This document shows, one piece after another, positions 14,673-21,774 of a DNA stretch of 22,886 nucleotides; within the stretch, counting starts at the first letter, position 1; each line of letters opens with the position of its first letter. Below the pieces are notes generated by a model. It worked only from the letters and a program-made list of their open reading frames with translations, searched no databases and was not told the DNA's origin. A program made the position numbers and the translations under genes. Source of the stretch: Actinomycetota bacterium (GTDB lineage: Bacteria; Actinomycetota; Actinomycetes; Nanopelagicales; Nanopelagicaceae); NCBI GenBank assembly GCA_009699765.1, contig WLNN01000005.1:1-22886 (forward strand), in the 5' to 3' direction.

Positions 14673-15761
14673 AGATCCTTGGCGAATCACTAACTTCTCG
14701 ACAATCTCCTGAATTGCTTTTGCGCTCTGACTTGTAGGTGCGCTAATAACAACAGGCGTGCCCTCATCGCCACCCTCGCGCAAATCAACATTAAATGGCA
14801 CCTTACCCATAAGTGGAACATCTGCTCCCACCAAAGTGGAGAGTCTGCGTGAGGTCTCTTCTCCCCCGCCGGTGCCGAAGAGGGCCATTTCTTCACCGCA
14901 CTTGGAGCAAGCAACGGCTGACATATTTTCGATAACACCAATGACTCGTTGATGAATTTGGTGAGCGATTCGTCCAGCACGTTCTGCTACCTCAGCAGCC
15001 GCAACTTGTGGAGTTGTTATAACAACAATCTCTGATGTTGGAATTAATTGACCTAATGAAATTGCAAGGTCACCAGTGCCGGGAGGGAGATCAATAAAGA
15101 GAATATCGAGATCACCCCAATACGCATCAGAGAGAAGTTGCTCTAGTACGCGGTGCAGAAGTGGGCCACGATAAGCAATTGCATCAGAGCGCTCTGGCTT
15201 AAACATCTCCATAGAAACTACTTTTACACCGAATGATTCGAGTGGGATAAACATTTGGTCGATTGCTGTTGGTCGCTGACCCATAAGCCCCATCAAGCGC
15301 GGAATTGAGTGTCCGTAGACATCGGCATCAAGGATTCCCACCCGGAGTCCTCTCTGAGCTGCAGCCACTGCAAGATTTGCAGTAAGCGAAGATTTACCGA
15401 CGCCACCTTTACCAGAGGCAACTCCGATAACTCGCGTCAGTGAATCTGCTTGAGCAAATGAGATAAAAGCTTCACGCCCATTGCGAAGCAGTTTCTTAAT
15501 GTTTGCGCGCTGTTCTTCATTCATAACACCGAACTCAATTTTTACAGTTGAAACTCCGGCGACGGTAAGCACGGCTTTCTCGATGTCGCTCGTAAGGCGA
15601 TCCTTCATTGGGCAACCGGAAATCGTTAGAAGAATTTTTAGATCGACCGTCGCACCAGATTGAGATATGGATTCGACCATACCAAGTTCAGTTATTGAAC
15701 GGTGAAGCTCAGGATCATTTACCTTGCTAAGGGCTTCATGTATAAGAGATGTATCGCTCAT
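14643..15761 (-). CDS. mrp: Mrp/ApbC iron-sulfur cluster carrier ATPase
   Basis: A 372-residue P-loop protein of the Mrp/NBP35 family. Residues 1-80 form a MIP18/DUF59 domain (NDPELHRSITELGMV, TISGCPMKDRL). The ATPase begins near 110 with the deviant Walker A GKGGVGKSS (117-125), then DADVYGHSIPRLMG and IDLPPGTGD. C285 and C288 (ACSKCGEE) are the pair that bridges a [4Fe-4S] cluster between subunits. The protein assembles or transfers Fe-S clusters in the cytosol. Its ATG overlaps the tatB stop (ATGA). Its last 30 nt overlap the 3' end of the convergent DUF1003 gene. The tatB-mrp proximity is also seen in mycobacteria. Confidence 0.93.
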   Translation of the reverse strand: MSDTSLIHEALSKVNDPELHRSITELGMVESISQSGATVDLKILLTISGCPMKDRLTSDIEKAVLTVAGVSTVKIEFGVMNEEQRANIKKLLRNGREAFISFAQADSLTRVIGVASGKGGVGKSSLTANLAVAAAQRGLRVGILDADVYGHSIPRLMGLMGQRPTAIDQMFIPLESFGVKVVSMEMFKPERSDAIAYRGPLLHRVLEQLLSDAYWGDLDILFIDLPPGTGDLAISLGQLIPTSEIVVITTPQVAAAEVAERAGRIAHQIHQRVIGVIENMSAVACSKCGEEMALFGTGGGEETSRRLSTLVGADVPLMGKVPFNVDLREGGDEGTPVVISAPTSQSAKAIQEIVEKLVIRQGSLLGVRLGLA

Positions 15762-16063
15762 AGAAGATCTGGATCGATCTTGTTTTCAGGACGCTTTAAG
15801 ACTCTAGTTGGCTCGTCTTCAAGTGCTGATTCAAGCTGCTTTTTAACAAAAGTCTTTGGATTCAGATCAGATGGCTGAAGATCTTCAAAACCAGGGCCTA
15901 GATTCTCTTTTAGCTCATTTGTTGCAGTTGTTGCAAGGGTGCGCAACTTTTTTACAACTTTTGCTGCTTCTACTGCAAACTGTGGCAGCTTTTCTGGTCC
16001 AATGAGAATCATTGCAAGAATTGCAAGACCAATGATTTCGCCGGCACCAAAGTCGAAGAACAT
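15758..16063 (-). CDS. tatB: Sec-independent translocase subunit TatB
   Basis: A 101-residue protein: a short periplasmic N-terminus, one membrane helix (residues ~7-22, GEIIGLAILAMILIGP), the hinge GPEKLPQF, an amphipathic helix (~28-55, AAKVVKKLRTLATTATNEL) and a charged tail. The early acidic residue (E9) and the position next to htrA favour TatB over TatA. It recruits twin-arginine precursors to TatC, which is not in this window. The upstream 17 nt contain AAGG 7 nt from the ATG and also TAAGGT 6 nt from it, so either a ribosome site or a leaderless -10 can be read there. It is followed by mrp with an ATGA overlap. Confidence 0.88.
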   Translation of the reverse strand: MFFDFGAGEIIGLAILAMILIGPEKLPQFAVEAAKVVKKLRTLATTATNELKENLGPGFEDLQPSDLNPKTFVKKQLESALEDEPTRVLKRPENKIDPDLL

Positions 16064-16080
16064 GCGAGAACCTTATCGCC

Positions 16081-17196
16081 CTACTCGGCCGCTGTCAGGA
16101 TGAGCGTAACTTTGTAGCTCTTACCTGCACGGATATAAGTAATGTCGACTGAATCTCCAACATCATGGGAGCGAACCGCAACAATGAGTTCTTCGGGCGC
16201 AGTTATGGCTCGACCATCAAATTCTGTAATGAGATCACCTGGCTTAATTCCCGCCTTTGCAGCTGGACCACCTGGCAAGATTGCATTGCTCTTAGAAGAA
16301 ACTACTGCACCTTTACCGCTTACAGTCATATCAACTTGTACGCCAATAATTGGATAAGTTGCTTTGCCGCTCTTAATTAATTGTTCTGCTGTCTTGCGTG
16401 CTTGATTAATTGGAATTGCAAATCCAAGTCCAATGGAACCAGTCTGCGATCCCATAGAAGCACCTAAAGTGGCAATAGCAGAATTCACACCAATCACAGC
16501 ACCGGTGGCATCAACAAGTGGGCCACCCGAATTACCAGGGTTAATGGCTGCATCTGTTTGGAGTGCGTTGATAAATGAATTATCTAAGAGGGATTCTCCT
16601 GCAGTGACTGCGCGGTCTTTTGCGCTAATAATTCCAAGCGTCACGGTGCCTTGAAGACCTAACGGAGATCCGATTGCTAAGACCGAATCTCCCACAGCAA
16701 CTTTGTCACTATCTCCAAATTGAAGCGCAGTTAAATTGCGATTTGAAATTCTAAGGACTGCCAAATCATAAGAAGCATCGCGGCCAACAACGCTTGCATC
16801 ATAAGACGAGCCATCTTGCAGGCGAACAGTTATTGCACCACCGCTTTTGACGGCAGCGGCAATTACGTGATTATTGGTCAAAATGTAGCCATCGCTTGAA
16901 ATTACAAAACCAGAACCAGTTGCGCCTCCATCGCTATCTTTAGCGTCGATTGATACAACAGATGGCAGAACGCGTTTAGCAATTCCAGCAACAGAGTCTG
17001 CTGGTCTTTCGATGGTTGAAGAAGACTTGACTAGACGCGTGGAGTAACCAAAGAGTGATCCGGTAGAAGATGCTCCAAAAATGCCAGCAACAACTCCAAC
17101 AACTAAAGCAAGTACAAGTGCGTTACGAAGAGAAATACTCTTTCCGGAGGAATTTGGAGCTCCCCACCAAGGACCTTGGCTATTGAAGTTGGACAT
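16081..17196 (-). CDS. htrA: HtrA/DegP-family serine protease with PDZ domain
   Basis: A 371-residue membrane-anchored protease. It has a cytosolic Q/G/S-rich N-terminus, a signal anchor (~24-42), a trypsin-like domain with triad H110 (TNNHVIA), D144 (YDLAVL) and S223 (GNSGGPL), and one PDZ domain (~275-368, GGPAAKAGIKPGDLITEFDGR). The catalytic domain is extracytoplasmic, where such proteases degrade misfolded envelope proteins. It starts 12 nt after the O-methyltransferase stop without a visible ribosome site. In other actinobacteria this htrA-tatB locus also holds sigE and its anti-sigma factor; neither is present here. Confidence 0.92.
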   Translation of the reverse strand: MSNFNSQGPWWGAPNSSGKSISLRNALVLALVVGVVAGIFGASSTGSLFGYSTRLVKSSSTIERPADSVAGIAKRVLPSVVSIDAKDSDGGATGSGFVISSDGYILTNNHVIAAAVKSGGAITVRLQDGSSYDASVVGRDASYDLAVLRISNRNLTALQFGDSDKVAVGDSVLAIGSPLGLQGTVTLGIISAKDRAVTAGESLLDNSFINALQTDAAINPGNSGGPLVDATGAVIGVNSAIATLGASMGSQTGSIGLGFAIPINQARKTAEQLIKSGKATYPIIGVQVDMTVSGKGAVVSSKSNAILPGGPAAKAGIKPGDLITEFDGRAITAPEELIVAVRSHDVGDSVDITYIRAGKSYKVTLILTAAE

Positions 17197-17208
17197 GGCT
17201 CTATTTTG

Positions 17209-17835
17209 CTACAACTTAGTTGCGAGCAACAACCCATCACCAATTGGAATAAGTGTTGTAGCCCATACTTCGTTATCTGCTTTAAGCGCTTTGCCGGCTT
17301 CACGAAGTGCAACGGTCTTTGGGTCTCGCTGCGCGGGGTCAGAAACTTTTCCGCCTCCAAAGAAATTGTCCACAACGAAGACTCCGCCACTTCTGAGAAT
17401 TCTCTGAGCTTCAGAAATTGCATATGTTAGATCTTCCGGATTATGACGGTAAATCACGAGATCGTATGCACGATCGGTGAGCTTGGTCATTACTTCCATT
17501 ACGGGATTTGTTATTAATCGAAACCTTGACGGAACAATATCTGCATCTGCAAAAGCAATTCTTGCAATTGAAGTGTGTTCAGCCTCATCATCGATCGAAG
17601 TAAGCGTTCCGGACTTAAGCATTCCATTTAGAAGCCAGAGTGCACCGACGCCAGAACCAGTTCCAATTTCTACAACCGATTGGGCTTTAAGGAGATGAGC
17701 AAGGAAAGAAAGATATGAACCTGCACCTTGAGTGATGTCATGCGTTCCAACTTCTACCCCACGTGCACGAGCTGCGATCTTGACCGCATCCTCAGATATA
17801 AAGCCCTCTGCATAGGAGTGCGGATCGATAATCAT
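17209..17835 (-). CDS. O-methyltransferase, class I SAM-dependent
   Basis: A 208-residue methyltransferase of the small catechol/caffeoyl-CoA OMT family (Rv1220c-like). The SAM site is VVEIGTGSGVGALWLL, followed by LTSIDDEAEH (acidic end of strand 2), the region YDLVIYRHNPEDL (aligned with the divalent-metal Asp) and VFVVDNFFGGG (late metal/substrate motif). The usual D in 'YDLVFID' is replaced by R-H here, so metal dependence is uncertain. The substrate is unknown. I chose ATG 17835 because it forms an ATGA overlap with the pepA stop; an in-frame upstream start at 17853 would lie inside pepA. The position between pepA and htrA mirrors the actinobacterial sigE region minus sigE. Confidence 0.87.
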   Translation of the reverse strand: MIIDPHSYAEGFISEDAVKIAARARGVEVGTHDITQGAGSYLSFLAHLLKAQSVVEIGTGSGVGALWLLNGMLKSGTLTSIDDEAEHTSIARIAFADADIVPSRFRLITNPVMEVMTKLTDRAYDLVIYRHNPEDLTYAISEAQRILRSGGVFVVDNFFGGGKVSDPAQRDPKTVALREAGKALKADNEVWATTLIPIGDGLLLATKL

Positions 17836-19325
17836 GAGAGAGACAATATCCAATCAACGAGCAAACGGACGCCATATCCAGTCCCGCCCTTAGGATTTTC
17901 TCCAGAATCTGCATCACTACGCCCGGTTCCGGCAATATCCAAGTGAATCCACTTGCGTTCGCCAACAAATTGTTCAAGGTAAAGAGCGCCAATTAATGAT
18001 CCGCCAGAATACTTGCGTTTTTTTCCATTGTGATTGAGATCCGCAACATCGCTTTCGAGTGAATCAAAATACTCATCAACCAGCGGCATATGCCAGACAC
18101 GGTCGCCAGATATTTCACCAATTTCACTTAACTCGCGAGCAAGTTTGTTATCCCGTGTGTACATCGCGGCATATTGGCGTCCCAAACCAAGCGTTGCAGC
18201 GCCAGTTAGGGTCGCAATATCTACTAGGTAATCAGGATCGAGTTTCTTATCTGCATAGGCAAGTCCATCTGCCAAGACGAGACGACCTTCCGAATCTGTA
18301 TTGATAATTTCAACTGTTGTTCCGTTGTACTGAGTAATAACATCAGATGGTCGTTGTGCTGTTCCAGAGAGTGCATTCTCGGCAAGCATCATTAAGCCAG
18401 TTACTCGTACATTTGGCTGCAAATCCGCAATGGCAGCGATTGTGCCAAGTACTGCAGCCGATCCAGCCATATCGCTCTTCATTGGAGCCATTAAGTCGTA
18501 AGGACGCTTTAGTGAAACTCCGCCAGTATCGTAAGTGATTCCTTTTCCAACAATAACAACATGAGGAAGGGCGGTTGCTCCCTTTATTTTTGACTGAGAA
18601 ATCTTCTTTGGAATATACGAGACCTCAACAAAACGTGGGCCGGGATCTGGAGATGACATTCCAACTGCAACAAGTCCGCCAAATTTTGTGATTTCTTTTC
18701 CAGAAAGAACTCGAATTGTTAGTCCTTTACTCGTTGCGACTTTCTTAGCTTCCTGTGCAATCCAGAGCGGATTCTTGATATTTGAAGGCGTATGAATGAG
18801 ATCACGAGTAAGGACTACAGAAGCAGCGATCGCATTCGCTTCCGCCATAGCCAAATCTTCTTCAGTAGCAATAGTGAAGGTAGGAATTTCAACTGGTGCA
18901 GATGTCTTGAGATTCCATGTGTATGCACCAAGAACTAACGAAATTGCATGAGCTTTTACCTCAAACTTTTTTGATGCCAAAACTGTCACGAGATTTAAAG
19001 CTTTACCTCGGACTTTACGCCCTAGCGCCGCGCCTGCTGCACGAAAATCTTTCAGAGATTGATCGCCAAGTCCGACTAAGTAAATACGATCCATCTCGAC
19101 ATCGTCATGCAGTACTGGTATTTCATATAATTCTCCGGCTTTTCCGGAAGGTGAGAAAAATGCGATTTCATCAAGGAGGTTGATCTCAAAATATTTTTCA
19201 ATTGAAGAAATGAGCGAACTTTTGCCCACCATTTCAAATTCACCATCTGAATTTTTAATAAAACCAAGTGCAAGAACATCGCCTCCAATAATCGAAGCGA
19301 GTTCTGGTTTTACAGAATGGAGAAT
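17832..19325 (-). CDS. pepA: Leucyl aminopeptidase (M17), probable ATT start
   Basis: A cytosolic, two-metal aminopeptidase that removes N-terminal residues. Numbered from the first ATG (19232, 466 aa), the metal ligands are K230 and D235 (VGKGITYDTGG), D254 (KSDMAGSA), and D313 and E315 (NTDSEGRL, the M17 signature). From that ATG the protein would lack the first strand of the N-domain. The frame stays open upstream and encodes GGDVLALGFI, which looks like that strand. No ATG, GTG or TTG exists there before an in-frame TAG at 19153-19155 relative codons upstream (19353-19355). An ATT at 19323-19325 has AAGG 8 nt upstream and gives 497 aa, the usual family length. Domain and function are certain; the start codon is inferred. 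The 3' end overlaps the methyltransferase by ATGA. Confidence 0.85.
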   Translation of the reverse strand: MLHSVKPELASIIGGDVLALGFIKNSDGEFEMVGKSSLISSIEKYFEINLLDEIAFFSPSGKAGELYEIPVLHDDVEMDRIYLVGLGDQSLKDFRAAGAALGRKVRGKALNLVTVLASKKFEVKAHAISLVLGAYTWNLKTSAPVEIPTFTIATEEDLAMAEANAIAASVVLTRDLIHTPSNIKNPLWIAQEAKKVATSKGLTIRVLSGKEITKFGGLVAVGMSSPDPGPRFVEVSYIPKKISQSKIKGATALPHVVIVGKGITYDTGGVSLKRPYDLMAPMKSDMAGSAAVLGTIAAIADLQPNVRVTGLMMLAENALSGTAQRPSDVITQYNGTTVEIINTDSEGRLVLADGLAYADKKLDPDYLVDIATLTGAATLGLGRQYAAMYTRDNKLARELSEIGEISGDRVWHMPLVDEYFDSLESDVADLNHNGKKRKYSGGSLIGALYLEQFVGERKWIHLDIAGTGRSDADSGENPKGGTGYGVRLLVDWILSLS

Positions 19326-19335
19326 TTCGAAAGCC

Positions 19336-19515
19336 TTACTTCTTGATAAGTGCTACTGCGGCTTCAAGAGCGGCGCTGAGATTGTTGGCCTCTTGAGGAT
19401 TGAGCTCGACTACAAGTCGGCCTCCCCCTTCGAGTGGAATGCGCATCACTAGTGAGCGAGCTTCTTTGGTAACTTCCATCGGACCATCACCAGTGCGGGG
19501 TTTCATTGCAGCCAT
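19336..19515 (-). CDS. DUF3117 family small protein
   Basis: A 59-residue protein. MAAMKPRTGDGPMEVTKEAR, RIPLEGGGRLVVEL and a C-terminal helix (NNLSAALEAAVALIKK) match DUF3117, a short, strongly conserved actinobacterial family (Rv1211-like) of unknown function. Homologues start with MAAMKPRTGDGP, so ATG 19515 is preferred over in-frame starts upstream. No clear Shine-Dalgarno site is seen; GATACT ends 6 nt upstream and could be a weak leaderless -10. Its stop codon is part of the AAGG-containing sequence proposed as the pepA ribosome site. Confidence 0.9.
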   Translation of the reverse strand: MAAMKPRTGDGPMEVTKEARSLVMRIPLEGGGRLVVELNPQEANNLSAALEAAVALIKK

Positions 19516-19588
19516 TGGATAAGTATCCCGCACTCAACCCCAGTTACGGAAATCGGATTTTGGCAAGTGCTTCGGCAAATAAGCGTGC

Positions 19589-19780
19589 TTAGAGGCCGAG
19601 TTGGGCGGTAATCCTTCGTTTTCCAGCATCGATCAGCGCGGTAACCGACCTTTCAGGTACATGAAGTATTTCTGCGATTTCTGAAGAGCTCATGGCCTTG
19701 AGATAGTGCAATGTCAAAATTATTCGCTCCTCTTCCGGCAGAGCAGAAATCAATTCTGCAATCGTCCGAGAGGCGCTCAT
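19589..19780 (-). CDS. Free-standing sigma-70 region 4-like HTH protein
   Basis: A 63-residue protein. ALPEEERIILTLHYLKAMSSSEIAEIL resembles the start of ECF/sigma-70 region 4 (LPEEERIVL...YxxGxSxxEIAEIL), and VPERSVTALIDAGKRRI fits its recognition helix. Region 2, which binds core polymerase and the -10, is absent, so it cannot be a complete sigma factor. It could be a DNA-binding adaptor, an anti-sigma-like partner, or the remnant of an ECF sigma gene. The start at 19780 lies 11 nt after the SRPBCC stop; longer frames would overlap that gene. GGAG lies about 14 nt upstream. It shares strand and probably mRNA with the SRPBCC and LOG genes. Confidence 0.72.
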   Translation of the reverse strand: MSASRTIAELISALPEEERIILTLHYLKAMSSSEIAEILHVPERSVTALIDAGKRRITAQLGL

Positions 19781-19791
19781 AGGGATAGAGA

Positions 19792-20241
19792 TTACTCCAG
19801 TAGGCGAGCAAATCGGGCGAGAGAAATCTTTACACCGAGCACAATAAAGGGGCGCATTGCGTAGAAGAGCGCTGCGGGCGCTTGGATCTCTTCGGACCAA
19901 TGAAAAATCGAGTTCTGGGAGTCGACCTTTTCAACTACAAACGAACCGGTACCTTTAATAATGGAGCCGTGATGAATTACATCGCAACGAAATGGTGGCT
20001 CCCACAGAGTTACCTTCATCAAATCAAGAACACCTAATTGTTTTCCCCACGGATAAAATTTATAGAACGGACCCGTGAATGCCGCGATAGTTGTTCCAAC
20101 TCCCTCGTGTTTTTCACTTGTTACCCAAACTTTAGTCTGTAACATCCAATTGCTCTGTCCACTCCAATCAGCAATTGAATCCCAAACTTTTTCAGCTGGA
20201 GCCTTGATCAATAAAGAAATTGCTAATGAATTACTTCTCAT
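19792..20241 (-). CDS. SRPBCC/START-like (polyketide cyclase-type) protein
   Basis: A 149-residue protein with the SRPBCC pattern: strand SLAISLLIKAPAEKVWDSIADWSGQSNWM, a glycine-rich turn (HEGVGTTIAAF), central strands (KVTLWEPPFRCDVIHHG, GTGSFVVEKV, NSIFHWSEEI) and a long C-terminal helix (PFIVLGVKISLARFARLL). This fold encloses a hydrophobic pocket that binds lipids or other small ligands; no ligand or catalytic residue can be named. The start at 20241 overlaps the LOG gene end by 11 nt, and it is followed after 11 nt by the region 4-like gene. Confidence 0.8.
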   Translation of the reverse strand: MRSNSLAISLLIKAPAEKVWDSIADWSGQSNWMLQTKVWVTSEKHEGVGTTIAAFTGPFYKFYPWGKQLGVLDLMKVTLWEPPFRCDVIHHGSIIKGTGSFVVEKVDSQNSIFHWSEEIQAPAALFYAMRPFIVLGVKISLARFARLLE

Positions 20242-20776
20242 GATGAGCCGTTATGAATTGCATAGTTTCTTCGATAGTGGTCGCCCATAAAACTAAGTCA
20301 CGCATTCCTGGTTTTACAAATTTTTGATCTTCTAAATCTATGACAAGTTCGTGCAATTTTTTATAGACCCCGTACGGATCGAGAATAACAATTGGTTTGT
20401 TATGAAAACCTAAATATCGACCAACCCAAATCTCGATGAGTTCTTCAAGAGTTCCGAGTCCGCCGGGAAGTGCAATAAAGGCATCTGCGAGTTCTTCAAT
20501 CTTTCCCTTACGCGTGCGCATGGAATCTACAATTACGAGCTCATCACTATCGTGATCTGCGAATTCAATATCTACCAATAACTGCGGAATGATTCCGATT
20601 GTCCTTCCGCCCTTGCTACGAGCTCCACGCGAAATCGCTCCCATTGATGAGATATGACCACCACCAGAAACAAGGTCGGCCCCCGCCGAAGCAATAGCTG
20701 CACCAAGTTCGAATGAGAGATCAATAAACTTAGGGTCAATCGTGGGTGACGAAGAGCAATAGACGGCTATGCGCAT
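20231..20776 (-). CDS. LOG-family nucleotide 5'-monophosphate phosphoribohydrolase
   Basis: A 181-residue Rossmann-like protein of the TIGR00730/LOG family. Landmarks are AVYCSSSPTID, SGGGHISSMG (the H-x-S-x-MG form of the usual GGGxxGLMG, as in Rv1205), MRTRKGKIEELADAFIALPGG (catalytic Arg region) and PGGLGTLEEL (catalytic Glu). These enzymes release the base from nucleoside monophosphates, including cytokinin ribotides. In M. tuberculosis loss of Rv1205 turnover leads to cytokinin and aldehyde build-up. The ATG at 20776 sits 7 nt after a TATCCT -10, so it is probably leaderless, and it diverges from dapD through a symmetric promoter region. Confidence 0.9.
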   Translation of the reverse strand: MRIAVYCSSSPTIDPKFIDLSFELGAAIASAGADLVSGGGHISSMGAISRGARSKGGRTIGIIPQLLVDIEFADHDSDELVIVDSMRTRKGKIEELADAFIALPGGLGTLEELIEIWVGRYLGFHNKPIVILDPYGVYKKLHELVIDLEDQKFVKPGMRDLVLWATTIEETMQFITAHHEK

Positions 20777-20783
20777 GCGCAGA

Positions 20784-20809
20784 AGGATACGGGTAATTAC
20801 CGATATCCT
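20784..20809. promoter_or_regulatory. Symmetric divergent promoter of the LOG gene and dapD
   Basis: Two identical -10 hexamers TATCCT lie on opposite strands: 20784-20789 on the minus strand, 7 nt from the LOG ATG, and 20804-20809 on the plus strand, 6 nt from the dapD ATG. Both starts look leaderless. Between them lies a perfect 10-bp palindrome GGTAATTACC (20792-20801) with the same centre (between 20796 and 20797). The 26-bp element is therefore palindromic except for two base pairs. The palindrome sits in both promoter spacers, a good position for a dimeric regulator. Confidence 0.6.
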
Positions 20810-20815
20810 TAAGCC

Positions 20816-21733
20816 ATGTCGTCACTTGCACATGGTCATGGAATTGCAACATTTGCTGGAACTACAGTTTTAGATGTCTGGTTCCCCGCACCTGCACTTG
20901 GTGCGCTTACCGGCTCTCCCGATTCTGCACTCTTGGCACTTGCAACACCTGATTCTGATCGTGGTGTTACGCGTGAAATAGTTTCAATAGAAATCGATCT
21001 CACAAAAGCTCCTACAAATGCGCAAGATGCTTATCTGCGACTTCATTTACTTTCTCATCGCCTGGTAAAACCACACGGACAATCACTTGATGGAATTTTT
21101 GGTTTGCTAAGTAACGTTGTTTGGACTTCAGTCGGTCCATGCGCTGTTGAAGGATTTGAAATCACGCGCGCGCGACTAAAAGCTAAACACGGATCGGTGA
21201 CAGTATTTAGCGTAGATAAATTCCCTCGTATGGTTGATTACGTTATTCCTTCAGGAGTTCGCATTGCTGATGCCGATCGAGTGCGTCTTGGTGCCTACTT
21301 GTCTACAGGAACCACGATCATGCATGAGGGCTTTGTGAACTTCAACGCCGGAACACTCGGCACTTCAATGGTCGAAGGGCGTATATCTGCGGGCGTTGTA
21401 GTTGGAGACGGTACCGATGTCGGTGGCGGAGCTTCAATCATGGGAACTCTTAGCGGTGGCGGAAAAGAAGTTATTTCTATAGGAGAAAAGTGCCTTCTTG
21501 GTGCAAATTCTGGTCTTGGTATCTCACTTGGAAACAATTGTGTAATAGAGGCTGGGACTTACATAACTGCTGCAGCGAAAGTAAAACTTCCAGATGGTCA
21601 GGTTGTAAAAGCTGGAACACTTTCAGGCGCAAACGACCTGCTCTTCCGTCGCAATTCACTAACTGGTGGGCTTGAAGTTGTTATGCGCACCGGTACATGG
21701 GGCGGACTTAATTCTGTTCTTCACGCCAACTAA
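20816..21733 (+). CDS. dapD: Tetrahydrodipicolinate N-succinyltransferase, actinobacterial type
   Basis: A 305-residue acyltransferase. The N-terminal domain ([21 protein letters not shown]) and the C-terminal left-handed beta helix ([37 protein letters not shown], then [30 protein letters not shown]) match actinobacterial DapD (Rv1201c type). It transfers succinyl from succinyl-CoA to tetrahydrodipicolinate in the succinylase branch of DAP/lysine synthesis; E204-type acid and the glycine-rich [10 protein letters not shown] loop are in place by motif. With dapC (3770) two successive pathway steps are in the window. The ATG is 6 nt after a TATCCT -10, so the mRNA is probably leaderless. Confidence 0.93.
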   Translation: MSSLAHGHGIATFAGTTVLDVWFPAPALGALTGSPDSALLALATPDSDRGVTREIVSIEIDLTKAPTNAQDAYLRLHLLSHRLVKPHGQSLDGIFGLLSNVVWTSVGPCAVEGFEITRARLKAKHGSVTVFSVDKFPRMVDYVIPSGVRIADADRVRLGAYLSTGTTIMHEGFVNFNAGTLGTSMVEGRISAGVVVGDGTDVGGGASIMGTLSGGGKEVISIGEKCLLGANSGLGISLGNNCVIEAGTYITAAAKVKLPDGQVVKAGTLSGANDLLFRRNSLTGGLEVVMRTGTWGGLNSVLHAN

Positions 21734-21760
21734 TCTTAATAATTTAATTTTAGTGAGGAA

Positions 21761-21774
21761 GCACCTTATGGTGC
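21761..21774 (-). terminator. Weak hairpin at the end of the SpoIID gene
   Basis: GCACC (21761-21765) and GGTGC (21770-21774) pair around a 4-nt loop that contains the stop codon of the SpoIID gene. On the minus strand an AT-rich stretch (CACTAAAATTAAATT) follows after a few bases. The stem is short and the T run imperfect, so it is at best a weak terminator. It is the only candidate between the convergent dapD and SpoIID genes. Confidence 0.3.

Noticed and set aside
19781..19900. N-terminal extension of the region 4-like protein (start at 19900)
   Set aside because: The extra 40 residues lie inside the SRPBCC gene in another frame and look non-native (SARSALLRNAPLYCARCKDF). The start at 19780, just after the SRPBCC stop, is preferred.
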